Shown here: one piece after another, positions 1 through 6,446 of the stretch
How the letters are laid out: every line of letters begins with the position of its first letter
Position numbering within the stretch: position 1 is the first letter of the stretch
NCBI GenBank assembly: GCA_021827225.1
Contig: JAKAXG010000261.1
Location: 1-6,446, forward strand
Length of the DNA stretch: 6,446 nucleotides
Direction of reading: 5' to 3'
Source: Actinomycetes bacterium
GTDB lineage: Bacteria; Actinomycetota; Acidimicrobiia; Acidimicrobiales; Palsa-688
Program-made: the position numbers and the translations under genes
The notes under the pieces: model-generated
Database searches by the model: none
What the model was told of the DNA's origin: nothing
Seen by the model: only the letters and a program-made list of their open reading frames with translations

Positions 1-180
1 CTGGGCGGCGGCGGCGCCGGCGGCCGCCGTGCCCGTCGCGCCGGAGGGCCCCGCCGCCCAGGCGGTGGCACCCCGGCCCAGCACCGACCTGGTGGCCACG
101 GCCGCCGCCCCGGCGCCGGAGGCGAGCAGGAACTGCCGGCGGGAGAGTTTCGATCTGCTGGTCTCGTCCTGGGAGGTCAT
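1..180 (-). CDS. N-terminus of a Tat-exported protein (partial, cut by window edge)
   Basis: Sixty codons are visible from an ATG at 178-180, open to the window edge. The N-terminus is MTSQDETSRSKLSRRQFLLA. Residues 13-18 (S-R-R-Q-F-L) match the twin-arginine consensus S/T-R-R-x-F-L, and a weakly hydrophobic Ala/Gly/Val-rich stretch follows to about residue 29. This is a typical Tat signal peptide, so the protein is probably folded, perhaps with a cofactor, before export. A GGAG at plus-strand 185-188 lies 4 bases before the ATG and serves as a close-spaced ribosome binding site. The gene starts 27 bases after the stop of the family 3 glycoside hydrolase on the same strand, which suggests co-transcription and a related extracellular role, possibly carbohydrate processing (inference from position only). 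The mature domain lies outside the window, so no enzymatic function can be assigned. The visible part after the signal is low-complexity Ala/Gly. Confidence 0.85.
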   Translation of the reverse strand, partial: MTSQDETSRSKLSRRQFLLASGAGAAAVATRSVLGRGATAWAAGPSGATGTAAAGAAAAQ

Positions 181-207
181 GGAGCTCCGATCTGTTGGTG
201 GGGTCGG

Positions 208-3200
208 TCAGGACCCGAAGCCGATGGCGAAGGTGTGCATGCGGTAGGTGCCGAGGCTGGGCAGCTGGACGGCTTCCACTGCCTTCCCGGGCTGGAGGGG
301 CACGTAGGCGGCGAACAGACTGGGGGTCCGGGCCGGCCCCGGCGTGGAGCGGTTGAAGTAGCTGGTGGTGCCGATCAGGGTGTCGCCGTCGACGGGGGTG
401 GATGTGATCCAGTTGGGCAGGCTGATGGTGAAGGCCTGGGTGCTGCCGTCGCGGTAGTAGACGGTGCCGGTGCCGGTCTGGGTGTTGTTGGTCGCGGCGC
501 CGAGGAAGCCGAGGGTGCTGCCCGAACCCGACACCGCCACCACCTGCCCCTGCATGTCGACGTTGTCGGCCTGGCCGGCGGGCGCCGTGGGCCAGGTGAA
601 GCTGACCCCGTGGGCGGCGCTCACCGTGGACCCGGGGGTGATCCCGACCTGGCTGGCCAGGGCTTGGGCCGAGTAGCTGTTCCCGAACCCGTCGAAGTTG
701 CCGAGCGAGGGGGCGGCGTTGCTGGTGACCCCCACGTTGTCGAAAGCGGCGCTCAGAGATGGGTACGGGACCGACACCTGCAGGTAGGCGCCGGCGTCGG
801 TGACGGCCGGCTGGCCGGCGGCAGTCACGGAGATGGGCACCGTTCGGGCGCCGGGGCTGGCGGTGGTGGAGACCGACAGCGTCACCGGCGTGGTCACCGA
901 CCCGCCGGGGGCCAGCGTCTCCGAACCGGAGGCGGGGGTGAGCCCGATCCCGCTCGGCGCGGCCGCCTGCCAGGACACGGTGAGGGGATAGCCGCTGGTG
1001 TCGGTGTTGGTCAGCTCGAGCGCGGTGGTGCTTCCGGCCGGGGCCAGGACCGACTGGGGGCTGATGGTGGTGGTCACCAGCGGGGCCACGCTCACCTGGG
1101 CGTAGGTGGCGCTGGTGGTCGGTGGCCCGCCGGTGGCGTCGTAGGTGGCGGTGGCGGTGAGCGAGGAGACATCGTCGGCGGCGCCGGCCGGGGCGGTCAC
1201 CTGCCACGAGGCGGTCATGGCGGCCGTCGGGGGGAGCGACCCGGTGGCGACCGGGCTGGACGGCACCGCCTGCCAGCCGGCGGGCACTGACAGCTGCAGT
1301 CGGGCGCCGTGGACCGTCAGGTCGCCGCCGGGGGTCAAGGAGGCCGTCACGGTGAAGGGGCGGCCGGCCTGGGTGGCGGCCGGGGCGGAGATGGTGGCGT
1401 GACGGGTGCCGGTGGTGCCGGTGACCTGGAACGATCCGTGCAGCGGCAGCCCGGCGGGGGCGGAGGAGTCACCGACGTAGACCTGGAAGGCGCCGTCGGG
1501 GACGGTCCAGCTGCCGGCGGAGCTGTCGTAGTAGCTCATGTCCCGGGGGGTGACGGTGAAGTGCACCTGGGTGGACTGCCCCGGCGCCAGGGTCACCTTC
1601 TGGAACCCCTTCAGCTGGCGGGGCGGCTCTCCGGCCGAGGCCGGGTCGCCGAGGTAGAGCTGGGCCACGTCGGAGCCGGCCCGGGATCCGGTGTTGGTCA
1701 CGGTGGCGGCGACCTGCACCGAGCCGGCCGAAGTGGTCGTCGACCGGGACACCGTCAGGTTGCTGAACCGGAAGGTGGTGTAGGACAGGCCGTACCCGAA
1801 CGGGAACAGGGGCGTCACGTTGTTGGCGTCGTACCAGCGGTAGCCGACGTCGATGCCCTCCGAGTAGTGCACCTGGCCGTTACAGCCGGGGAAGCTGCAC
1901 GGGCTGGCGGTCGGGATCTGCGACAGGCTGGCCGGGAACGTCTCCGGCAGGTGGCCGGCCGGGTCGACGGTGCCGAACAGCACGGCCGCCAGGGCGTTGC
2001 CGTCCTCCTGGCCCGGATACCAGGCCTCCAGCACTCCCTTGACCTGGTTGAGCCACGGCATCAGCACCGGGCCTCCCGTGTTCAGGACCACGATGGTGTT
2101 GGGGTTGGCCTGGGCCACGGCGGAGATCAGCTGGTCCTGGTTGTTCTGCAAGGTGATGTTCGCCAGGTCGGCGGCCTCCCGCTCGTAGTTGGAGGCGAAC
2201 ACGACAGCCACCTTGGCCCCCCGGGCGGCGGCGGCGGCCTGGGTGGGGTCGGCACCGGAGTAGGAGGTGACGGCCACCCCGGGCGGAGCGGCGGCCTGGA
2301 TGCCCTGCAGCGGGCTCACCTGGTAGGGGGGACGCACGAACGAGCTGCCGCCGCCGGCGGTGAGCGGGCTGGTGGTGCCGTCGGGGCCGATGACGGCGAT
2401 GGATCCGGAGCCGGCCCCGAGCGGCAGGATCGAGCCGTCGTTCTTCAGCAGCACGGTCCCCTGCTCGGCGACCTGGCGGGAGAAGGCGGCGTGCGCCGGG
2501 GTGGTGACGGTGTCGGACAGGTTGCCGGTGGGCGGATGGTTGAACAGCCCGGCCTGGAACATCTGGGTGAAGATCCGGCCCACCGCCTCGTTGATGGTGG
2601 ACATGGCGACCTGACCGTCGGCTACCGCCGCCGCGAGCTGGCCGTTACCCCAGAAGTTGCTCCCTTTTTCCTGATCCAGGCCGGCATTCACCGAGGCGAC
2701 CGTGGAGTGGTTGGCCCCGCCGTCGGAGCGGACGAAGCCCTGGTAGCCCCACTGATCACGCAGGATCTGGGTGTCGAGGTAGGGGTTCTGGCAGCCGAAG
2801 GTGCCATCCAGGCTGGCGTAGGAGCACATGACCGACGCCGCCTGGGCCTTCATGGTCGCCGCCTTGAACCCGGGCAGGTATATCTCCTGCAGGGCCCGGG
2901 TGCTGAGGATGTCGTTGTCGGCGGGCGTGTTGCGGTAGGTCTCCTGGTTGTAGGCGACGTAGTGCTTGACGTCGGCCAGCACGTGCTGGCTCTGCAGGCC
3001 CTCCGTGTCGGGCACGATCAGCTGCGACGACAGGTAGGGGTCCTCGCTGAACATCTCGAAGTTGCGGCCCCAGCGGGGGTCGCGCTGGATGTTGACCCCC
3101 GGCCCCAAGGCGAAGGCGATGCCCTTGCCCCAGTGCTCGGCCCCGTTGACCACCCCGTACTGGTAGGCCAGGGAGGGGTCCCACGCCGACGCCAGGGACA

Positions 3201-3585
3201 CCTCGGCCGGCAGCTGGGTCACCCCGGTGGCGCCGGCGCCCACCCCCAGCGAGTCGTCCTGCTCGGCCAGGTCGGGGATGCAGAGGGAGGGCTGGGCCGG
3301 CACGAAGCCCTCGTAGCCGGCGTAGGGGCCGCTCGAGACGGTGCTGAAGGCGTGCATCTCGGCCACCTTCTGGTCGAGGGTCATGGCCGACAGCAGCTCG
3401 TCGACGCGCTGCGCCACTGGGAGGTTCTGGTTCAGCCACGGGCACGACGCCTGGGAGGCGGCCGCCCTGGCCGGCGGTGCCGGGATCCCCCCCGGCGAGG
3501 CGGTGTAGGTGGTGAACGCCGCTAACAACACCACCGCGGCCGCAGCCGCGCCTTTCGACCTCGTCCGAGCGCGCCGAATCCACAT
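208..3585 (-). CDS. Secreted glycoside hydrolase family 3 protein (beta-glucosidase-like) with C-terminal beta-sandwich modules
   Basis: This 1125-residue exo-acting retaining glycosidase likely removes beta-linked glucose or xylose from oligosaccharides outside the cell; the exact sugar cannot be read from sequence. Residues 1-43 form a Sec signal peptide (basic n-region, AAAAAVVLLAAF core, likely cleavage near A-R-A-A-A). The GH3 N-terminal barrel spans about 48-350. It has RDPRWGRNFE (168-177) followed by SEDPYL, the substrate-binding K207-H208, and the predicted nucleophile D288 in VRSDGGA. The GH3 C-terminal domain spans about 370-600; the acid/base is probably E470, with E468 the alternative. 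A fibronectin III-like domain follows (about 620-706), with LKGF and PDGAFQVYVG. Next are two NEW3-like beta-sandwiches (about 727-833 and 835-938). A final module (about 942-1125, FDNVGV through STLGFLGAATNN) resembles one I recall at the C-termini of actinobacterial glycosidases. A typical GH3 enzyme ends near 750-850 residues, so the tail is unusually long. The start is fixed by the signal peptide; GGTGGGGGG 9 bases upstream is a loose ribosome binding site. There is no LPxTG anchor, so the protein is probably released or held by sugar binding. Confidence 0.93.
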   Translation of the reverse strand: MWIRRARTRSKGAAAAAVVLLAAFTTYTASPGGIPAPPARAAASQASCPWLNQNLPVAQRVDELLSAMTLDQKVAEMHAFSTVSSGPYAGYEGFVPAQPSLCIPDLAEQDDSLGVGAGATGVTQLPAEVSLASAWDPSLAYQYGVVNGAEHWGKGIAFALGPGVNIQRDPRWGRNFEMFSEDPYLSSQLIVPDTEGLQSQHVLADVKHYVAYNQETYRNTPADNDILSTRALQEIYLPGFKAATMKAQAASVMCSYASLDGTFGCQNPYLDTQILRDQWGYQGFVRSDGGANHSTVASVNAGLDQEKGSNFWGNGQLAAAVADGQVAMSTINEAVGRIFTQMFQAGLFNHPPTGNLSDTVTTPAHAAFSRQVAEQGTVLLKNDGSILPLGAGSGSIAVIGPDGTTSPLTAGGGSSFVRPPYQVSPLQGIQAAAPPGVAVTSYSGADPTQAAAAARGAKVAVVFASNYEREAADLANITLQNNQDQLISAVAQANPNTIVVLNTGGPVLMPWLNQVKGVLEAWYPGQEDGNALAAVLFGTVDPAGHLPETFPASLSQIPTASPCSFPGCNGQVHYSEGIDVGYRWYDANNVTPLFPFGYGLSYTTFRFSNLTVSRSTTTSAGSVQVAATVTNTGSRAGSDVAQLYLGDPASAGEPPRQLKGFQKVTLAPGQSTQVHFTVTPRDMSYYDSSAGSWTVPDGAFQVYVGDSSAPAGLPLHGSFQVTGTTGTRHATISAPAATQAGRPFTVTASLTPGGDLTVHGARLQLSVPAGWQAVPSSPVATGSLPPTAAMTASWQVTAPAGAADDVSSLTATATYDATGGPPTTSATYAQVSVAPLVTTTISPQSVLAPAGSTTALELTNTDTSGYPLTVSWQAAAPSGIGLTPASGSETLAPGGSVTTPVTLSVSTTASPGARTVPISVTAAGQPAVTDAGAYLQVSVPYPSLSAAFDNVGVTSNAAPSLGNFDGFGNSYSAQALASQVGITPGSTVSAAHGVSFTWPTAPAGQADNVDMQGQVVAVSGSGSTLGFLGAATNNTQTGTGTVYYRDGSTQAFTISLPNWITSTPVDGDTLIGTTSYFNRSTPGPARTPSLFAAYVPLQPGKAVEAVQLPSLGTYRMHTFAIGFGS

Positions 3586-3594
3586 CTGCCGAAA

Positions 3595-3618
3595 CCCCCC
3601 ACCGTCGCTGGGATAATC
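3595..3618 (-). promoter_or_regulatory. Possible -10 element and ribosome binding site of the GH3 gene
   Basis: Read on the minus strand, GATTAT (plus-strand 3613-3618) resembles a -10 hexamer and lies 27 bases before the hydrolase ATG. A G-run, GGTGGGGGG (3595-3603), sits 9 bases before the ATG and could pair with the 16S tail. No convincing -35 hexamer lies 16-18 bases further upstream, and I see no LacI-type sugar operator. This is a candidate only. Confidence 0.25.
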
Positions 3619-3837
3619 GCCCTCGCCGTCCTGCGACTCCTTGGTGCAGACCGGAGGAGCGAGCCGACGTTACCGCGGCCGTCCCGGCAGGGCAAGAGGT
3701 CTGTCCAGTTCTTTTTCGGACCAGTCTGTCTGGGGTGATGCGCCGACCCGACCGGGCGGGTCAGCCTGGTGGGCTCCGGTCGATGCCGGCGCCTCCCGAG
3801 GCGGGGCGGGCCCCCGGACTGGTCAGACCACCACTCG

Positions 3838-3864
3838 GGCCGGCGTCGAGCGGTGCGGCCGGCC
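3838..3864 (-). terminator. Weak GC-rich hairpin after the lipoprotein gene
   Basis: GGCCGGC (3838-3844) and GCCGGCC (3858-3864) can form a 7-bp stem with a 13-base loop, beginning 14 bases beyond the lipoprotein stop codon. There is no T-tract. In GC-rich actinobacteria U-less hairpins are sometimes proposed as terminators, but this stretch is rich in self-complementary GGCC repeats, so chance is a real alternative. Confidence 0.2.
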
Positions 3865-3878
3865 GGCCGGACCCCGCG

Positions 3879-4442
3879 TCACGAGCTGGCGACGGTGATG
3901 GTGAAAGCCTGGGCGCGGCCCTGCACGCCGATACAGCTGGTTGCGGACGTGGGGCACGAGATGCCCGCGGGGGCGACGATCACCACGCTCGCCGATCCAG
4001 GACCTGCCGCCTTGTAGTAACTGCAGGTGAGCGACGCCGGGCAGGTGAAGCCGGCCGGCGGAGTGGCCGAGGCGAGGATCGACGGCGGTGCCACCTTCAC
4101 GTCGAACGCCTGGTGCTGGTCGGTGCCCGTCGTGCAGCAGAGAGAGGTGACCTCGACCACCACCGGCTGGCCTCTGGCCGCGCCGAGACGCGGGGGCGAG
4201 GCGGTCGTGACCACCAACGGTCCCTCCGCCGGCTGCCCGGCGGTGGAGGCCGCAGTTGTGGCAGTCGTAGTGCCGGTCGGGTCGGCGCTGCCAGGCGCAC
4301 CGGCGGGCGAGCTGATCCGGGAGCGAGTCGAGGAACCACACGACGAGCCCAGGAGGGCGAGGCTCACGACCGCGACCAGGGCGCCACGCCGCACGCGAGC
4401 AGCACTGACGCTCGACGCATTCGACACCATCGACAGTTGCAT
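3879..4442 (-). CDS. Putative lipoprotein of unknown function with six cysteines in the mature domain
   Basis: I do not recognise this family. From the ATG at 4440-4442 the protein has 187 residues. Residues 16-35 are a lipoprotein signal: a basic R-x-R-R end to the n-region, the hydrophobic core ALVAVVSLALL, then G-S-S-C with the lipid-accepting cysteine at residue 35. Gly at -3 is atypical but tolerated. A Ser/Thr/Ala/Pro-rich linker follows (about 36-80). A Val/Ile/Thr-rich, probably all-beta domain (about 80-187) carries six cysteines: a vicinal pair at 102-103, then 134, 140, 163 and 170. These fit three disulfides outside the membrane. Start choice: the 4442 ATG has GGTG six bases upstream. 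An ATG at 4430 (183 residues) also fits the signal. The longest frame starts at 4490 (203 residues) but has no ribosome binding site and would leave only 18 bases before the divergent gene. Other frames over this DNA are Arg/Gly-rich shadows. Divergent placement suggests, but does not prove, a link to the modular protein at 4509. Confidence 0.72.
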   Translation of the reverse strand: MQLSMVSNASSVSAARVRRGALVAVVSLALLGSSCGSSTRSRISSPAGAPGSADPTGTTTATTAASTAGQPAEGPLVVTTASPPRLGAARGQPVVVEVTSLCCTTGTDQHQAFDVKVAPPSILASATPPAGFTCPASLTCSYYKAAGPGSASVVIVAPAGISCPTSATSCIGVQGRAQAFTITVASS

Positions 4443-4508
4443 AGCAGGCACCCATATGTTAGACATCTGAAAGAAGCGAAGTAGACGCATTCTATTAAGG
4501 GGCTAAGA
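4443..4508. promoter_or_regulatory. Divergent promoter region, AT-rich against background
   Basis: This 66-base gap separates the leftward lipoprotein gene from the rightward modular protein gene and is clearly richer in A and T than the flanking genes, as expected for promoters. Rightward candidate: TTAGAC (4459-4464), a 17-base spacer, then TAGACG (4482-4487), a poor -10. Leftward candidate: TAACAT (read on the minus strand, overlapping the CATATG at 4453-4458), which fits TAnnnT but has no good -35 and leaves a very short leader. The location is likely; the exact hexamers are uncertain. Confidence 0.4.
4497..4502 (+). promoter_or_regulatory. Ribosome binding site deciding the start at 4509
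   Basis: AAGGGG lies 6 bases before the ATG at 4509 and pairs well with the 16S anti-Shine-Dalgarno. The alternative in-frame ATG at 4575 has only a weak CGGT upstream. This favours 4509, even though the 4575 start would give a more compact signal peptide. Confidence 0.6.
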
Positions 4509-6446
4509 ATGAGGGGCAACGTCAACTGTCGCTTCCGCGCGTTTCTGCGCGGATGCGCTATTTCGCGTCGGTCCATGAGAATCTGGATCGCCGTGCTGTC
4601 CGCGCTGGGCATATCGCTCATGGCCGTGCCATCAGCTGCGGCCAGTGCACAGCCGGCGTCCGCCGTCAACCAGCACCCGGCGAATGTTCGGGCGCACCAG
4701 GGAGCGACGGTCAGCCGGCCGCAGATCGACTGGGCACAGGCGTCCAAGCCGCACGGGATCCAATACCGCTCGGGATTGAAGGTGGCCCATGCCAACAAAT
4801 CCGGGACCAGTCCTTCTGCCAATCCATCGTGCCCCAACTGCTCGCCTCCCCTGAACTTCACGCCGGACAGCTACGTGATGGGGGGCATGGAGAACACGCC
4901 CGGGCAGGTGACCATCTACCCGGTGTTCTGGGCGCCCGCCGGATACACATTTGACGCCACCTACAAATCCATTATCGAGAAGTACATCGCAGACGTGGCC
5001 GCGGCCAGCGGCTCCACCGACAACGTGTTCTCGGTAGCCACGGAGTACTACCAGCAGTTTCTCGGCGGTCTCCAGCAATCGATCCAGTACAAGGTGTCAG
5101 CAGGGCCGGCGTTTGACATCACCGACCCCTACCCGGCGGAGAGCGCCACGTCCAACTGTGTGGCGGCCAGCGGGTACTCCGCCTGTGTTGCCGATCAGCC
5201 ACTCCAGACCGAGTTGAACAACACCGCGGCGGCGGACGGCTGGACCGTGAGCGACCAGAACCTGTACATGGTGTTCTTCCCCCCGGGGGTCGAGACCTGC
5301 GAGGGTTACGGCTCAGCGGCTTCCGGCCAGCAGTGCTCGAGCAACGTCTACTGCGGCTACCACTCGACGGTCAATTACGTCGGCCAACCGCTCGTGTACG
5401 CCGACATGCCCTACGCCGTTCTCAATGGGTGCAGCGACAACTTCAACGGGCCGCAGGCCCCCAACGGCAACCCGTACGCCGACGCCGAGGTCAGCACCAT
5501 CAGCCATGAGGCCATAGAGGCCATCACCGACTGGGACAACGCCTGGCTCGACGCCAACAACTTCGAGATCGGCGACGAGTGCAGCTACGTCTACGGCGCT
5601 CCCCTCGGCACCACCGGCGTGAGCCTGGCACCGGGCGCGACCGGCACGAGCTACAACCAGGTCATCAACGGCGACTACTACTACACCCAGGACGAGTTCA
5701 GTAACCTCGCCTACGCCGCCGGACTCGGCGACGTCACCAGTCCCACGGGCACGGCAGTGGGATCCGACACGCAGGTCCTGGGATGCCTGCAGCGGCCAGT
5801 GCCGTCGCTGGCTCCGCCCCCGTCGCTGTATTCCCCGTACAGCTCGATCCTGGCGCCGGGCACGCTGGTCGGCCTACCGGCCGCCAACCTGGGCGCCGCC
5901 CAGAGCACGTACAACTCCACCTTGACGCTGGTGGACTCGGCCGGCAAGTCCTGGCCGGTGACGGTCGTCAACTGGTCGGACGGGGGCGTGGTGATCTGGA
6001 TCCCGGCCGACACCCCGCCGGGCAGCTACACCGCCACGCTCTCCGACAACGGCGGCACGGCGACGGAGTCGCTGCAACTGACCGCACCGACCGACGCCAA
6101 GCAGGCGATCATCCCCCTCTACCCCGATACCGCCTCCAGCCTCCCGCTCGGAGTGGTGGAGGACGCATCGGGCAACCTGTGGTTCAGCGATGCCGCCAAC
6201 AACGCCATCGGCGAGCTGCTGGCGACGGGCGGGGTGAAGGAGTACCCGATTGCCACCGCCGGCGCCGACCCCACCGGCATCGCCATCGATCCCTCCGGGA
6301 ATCTGTGGGTCACCGACACCGGGACCGGCCACGTGACCGAGCTGGACCCGGCCAAGGCGTCCCCCGGCACCTCCAACGGCCAGACCGACTTCGCTCTCAG
6401 CGCCGGCGCCACCCCTGACGGCGTGTCGGCCGATGCCTTCGGCAAC
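4509..6446 (+). CDS. Exported modular protein: EXORDIUM-like domain, Ig/IPT-like domain and Vgb/NHL-type propeller (partial, runs off window)
   Basis: The frame is open for 646 codons to the window edge. Residues 1-47 are an export signal: a long basic n-region with S-R-R-S-M-R, the core IWIAVLSALGISLMAV, and likely cleavage after A-S-A at 47. The arginine pair is not a clean Tat motif, so Sec or Tat is open. After a linker with C-P-N-C (108-111) comes a domain at about 120-428 that resembles the EXORDIUM / phosphate-induced protein 1 family. It shows Y-V-M-G-G then VTIYPVFWAP, a CGYH (282-285), H333-E334-A-I-E337, NAW (344-346), EIGDEC (353-358), then YYYTQDEFSN. The HExxE plus EIxD pattern could bind a metal, but no activity is proven. 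Residues about 435-527 look like an Ig/IPT fold (IPADTPPGSYTATL). From about 545, repeats with SGNLWFSD (554-561), SGNLWVTD (596-603) and a third at 645, spaced 42-48 residues, match blades of a virginiamycin B lyase or NHL propeller. The C-terminus is not visible. Early codons use more A/T-ending choices than later ones. Confidence 0.85.
   Translation, partial: MRGNVNCRFRAFLRGCAISRRSMRIWIAVLSALGISLMAVPSAAASAQPASAVNQHPANVRAHQGATVSRPQIDWAQASKPHGIQYRSGLKVAHANKSGTSPSANPSCPNCSPPLNFTPDSYVMGGMENTPGQVTIYPVFWAPAGYTFDATYKSIIEKYIADVAAASGSTDNVFSVATEYYQQFLGGLQQSIQYKVSAGPAFDITDPYPAESATSNCVAASGYSACVADQPLQTELNNTAAADGWTVSDQNLYMVFFPPGVETCEGYGSAASGQQCSSNVYCGYHSTVNYVGQPLVYADMPYAVLNGCSDNFNGPQAPNGNPYADAEVSTISHEAIEAITDWDNAWLDANNFEIGDECSYVYGAPLGTTGVSLAPGATGTSYNQVINGDYYYTQDEFSNLAYAAGLGDVTSPTGTAVGSDTQVLGCLQRPVPSLAPPPSLYSPYSSILAPGTLVGLPAANLGAAQSTYNSTLTLVDSAGKSWPVTVVNWSDGGVVIWIPADTPPGSYTATLSDNGGTATESLQLTAPTDAKQAIIPLYPDTASSLPLGVVEDASGNLWFSDAANNAIGELLATGGVKEYPIATAGADPTGIAIDPSGNLWVTDTGTGHVTELDPAKASPGTSNGQTDFALSAGATPDGVSADAFGN

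Larger units (their letters stand above)
3586..3878. other. Intergenic region between lipoprotein and GH3 genes
   Basis: These 293 bases contain no ORF with coding-like features: the frames that cross it are Arg/Gly/Pro-rich and have no signal or domain. The part nearest the hydrolase should hold its promoter. At 3699-3731 there is a direct repeat of GTCTGTC (3699-3705 and 3724-3730). The same stretch can form an imperfect hairpin, CTGTCC (3701-3706) against GGACCAG (3718-3724), with a loop containing CTTTTT. This could be a regulator site or chance. The part nearest the lipoprotein stop is dense in GGCC/CCGG. Confidence 0.5.
4431..4531. repeat. 9-base inverted repeat bracketing the divergent start region
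   Basis: CGACAGTTG (4431-4439) and CAACTGTCG (4523-4531) are perfect reverse complements, 83 bases apart, centred at 4481. The match does not extend further on either side. One arm sits at the start of the leftward lipoprotein gene and the other 14-22 bases into the rightward gene. It could be a pair of regulator sites that loop the divergent promoters, or a chance match. Confidence 0.35.

Noticed and set aside
235..1290. A 351-codon plus-strand open frame
   Set aside because: It has Gly/Arg/Val low-complexity composition and is antisense to the C-terminal modules of the hydrolase. It is a shadow frame.
1309..3525. A 738-codon open frame on the plus strand opposite the GH3 gene
   Set aside because: It is Gly/Arg/His/Val-rich with no domain or signal, and it is exactly antisense to a gene with clear GH3 motifs. 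Long antisense frames are expected in very GC-rich DNA.
3699..3731. T-run hairpin considered as a terminator
   Set aside because: The T-run lies in the loop rather than after the stem, the stem is imperfect, and no rightward gene ends nearby.
3823..4455. A 210-codon minus-strand frame overlapping the lipoprotein
   Set aside because: It is Arg/Gly/His-rich with no signal peptide, and it is offset from the better supported lipoprotein frame.
3735..4484. A 249-codon plus-strand frame across the lipoprotein gene
   Set aside because: It is Arg/Gly/Ala-rich without structure. The minus-strand frame here has a signal peptide, a lipobox, patterned cysteines and GC-rich third positions.
4364..5078. 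Minus-strand frames of 165 and 148 codons opposite the start of the modular gene
   Set aside because: They have no ribosome binding site or domain features and are antisense to a frame with an export signal and an EXORDIUM-like domain.
5783..6418. A 211-codon plus-strand frame inside the modular gene
   Set aside because: It is a +1 shadow rich in Arg/Gly/His/Pro. The main frame is continuous with recognisable propeller repeats.
4509..6446. Classic zincin (HExxH) protease assignment for the modular protein
   Set aside because: The motif is HEAIE, not HExxH, and the surrounding residues fit the EXORDIUM-type pattern better.

Overview
The window is very GC-rich, with a strong preference for G or C at third codon positions. 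Its genes encode exported proteins rich in Ala, Ser, Thr and Gly. This suggests a high-GC Gram-positive bacterium, most likely an actinobacterium (possibly a soil or Acidimicrobiia-type lineage, which is inference). I see no rRNA, tRNA, CRISPR array, insertion sequence or integrase. All four genes appear to encode exported proteins: one with a twin-arginine signal, two with Sec-type signals (one of these with an ambiguous N-terminus), and one lipoprotein.

The left side reads leftward. A lipoprotein of unknown function (3879-4442) is followed, after a 293-base gap, by a 1125-residue secreted family 3 glycoside hydrolase (208-3585). After 27 bases comes the start of a Tat-exported protein (1-180, cut by the window edge). 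The last two genes are close enough to share a transcript. The hydrolase has a complete catalytic core, a fibronectin III-like domain, and more than 400 residues of extra beta-sandwich modules at the C-terminus. It probably trims beta-linked oligosaccharides outside the cell.

The right side reads rightward from a short divergent region (4443-4508) that is AT-rich against the background. The gene there (4509 to beyond 6446) is open to the window edge for 646 codons. It encodes a modular exported protein with three parts: an N-terminal domain resembling the plant EXORDIUM / phosphate-induced protein 1 family (HExxE followed by NAW...EIGDxC), an Ig/IPT-like domain, and the first blades of an NHL/virginiamycin B lyase-type beta-propeller.

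The observations most worth a second look are this EXORDIUM-like plus propeller architecture, the unrecognised six-cysteine lipoprotein encoded divergently from it, and a 9-base inverted repeat that brackets the divergent start region. I found no evidence for a defence, mobile or wholly novel system.
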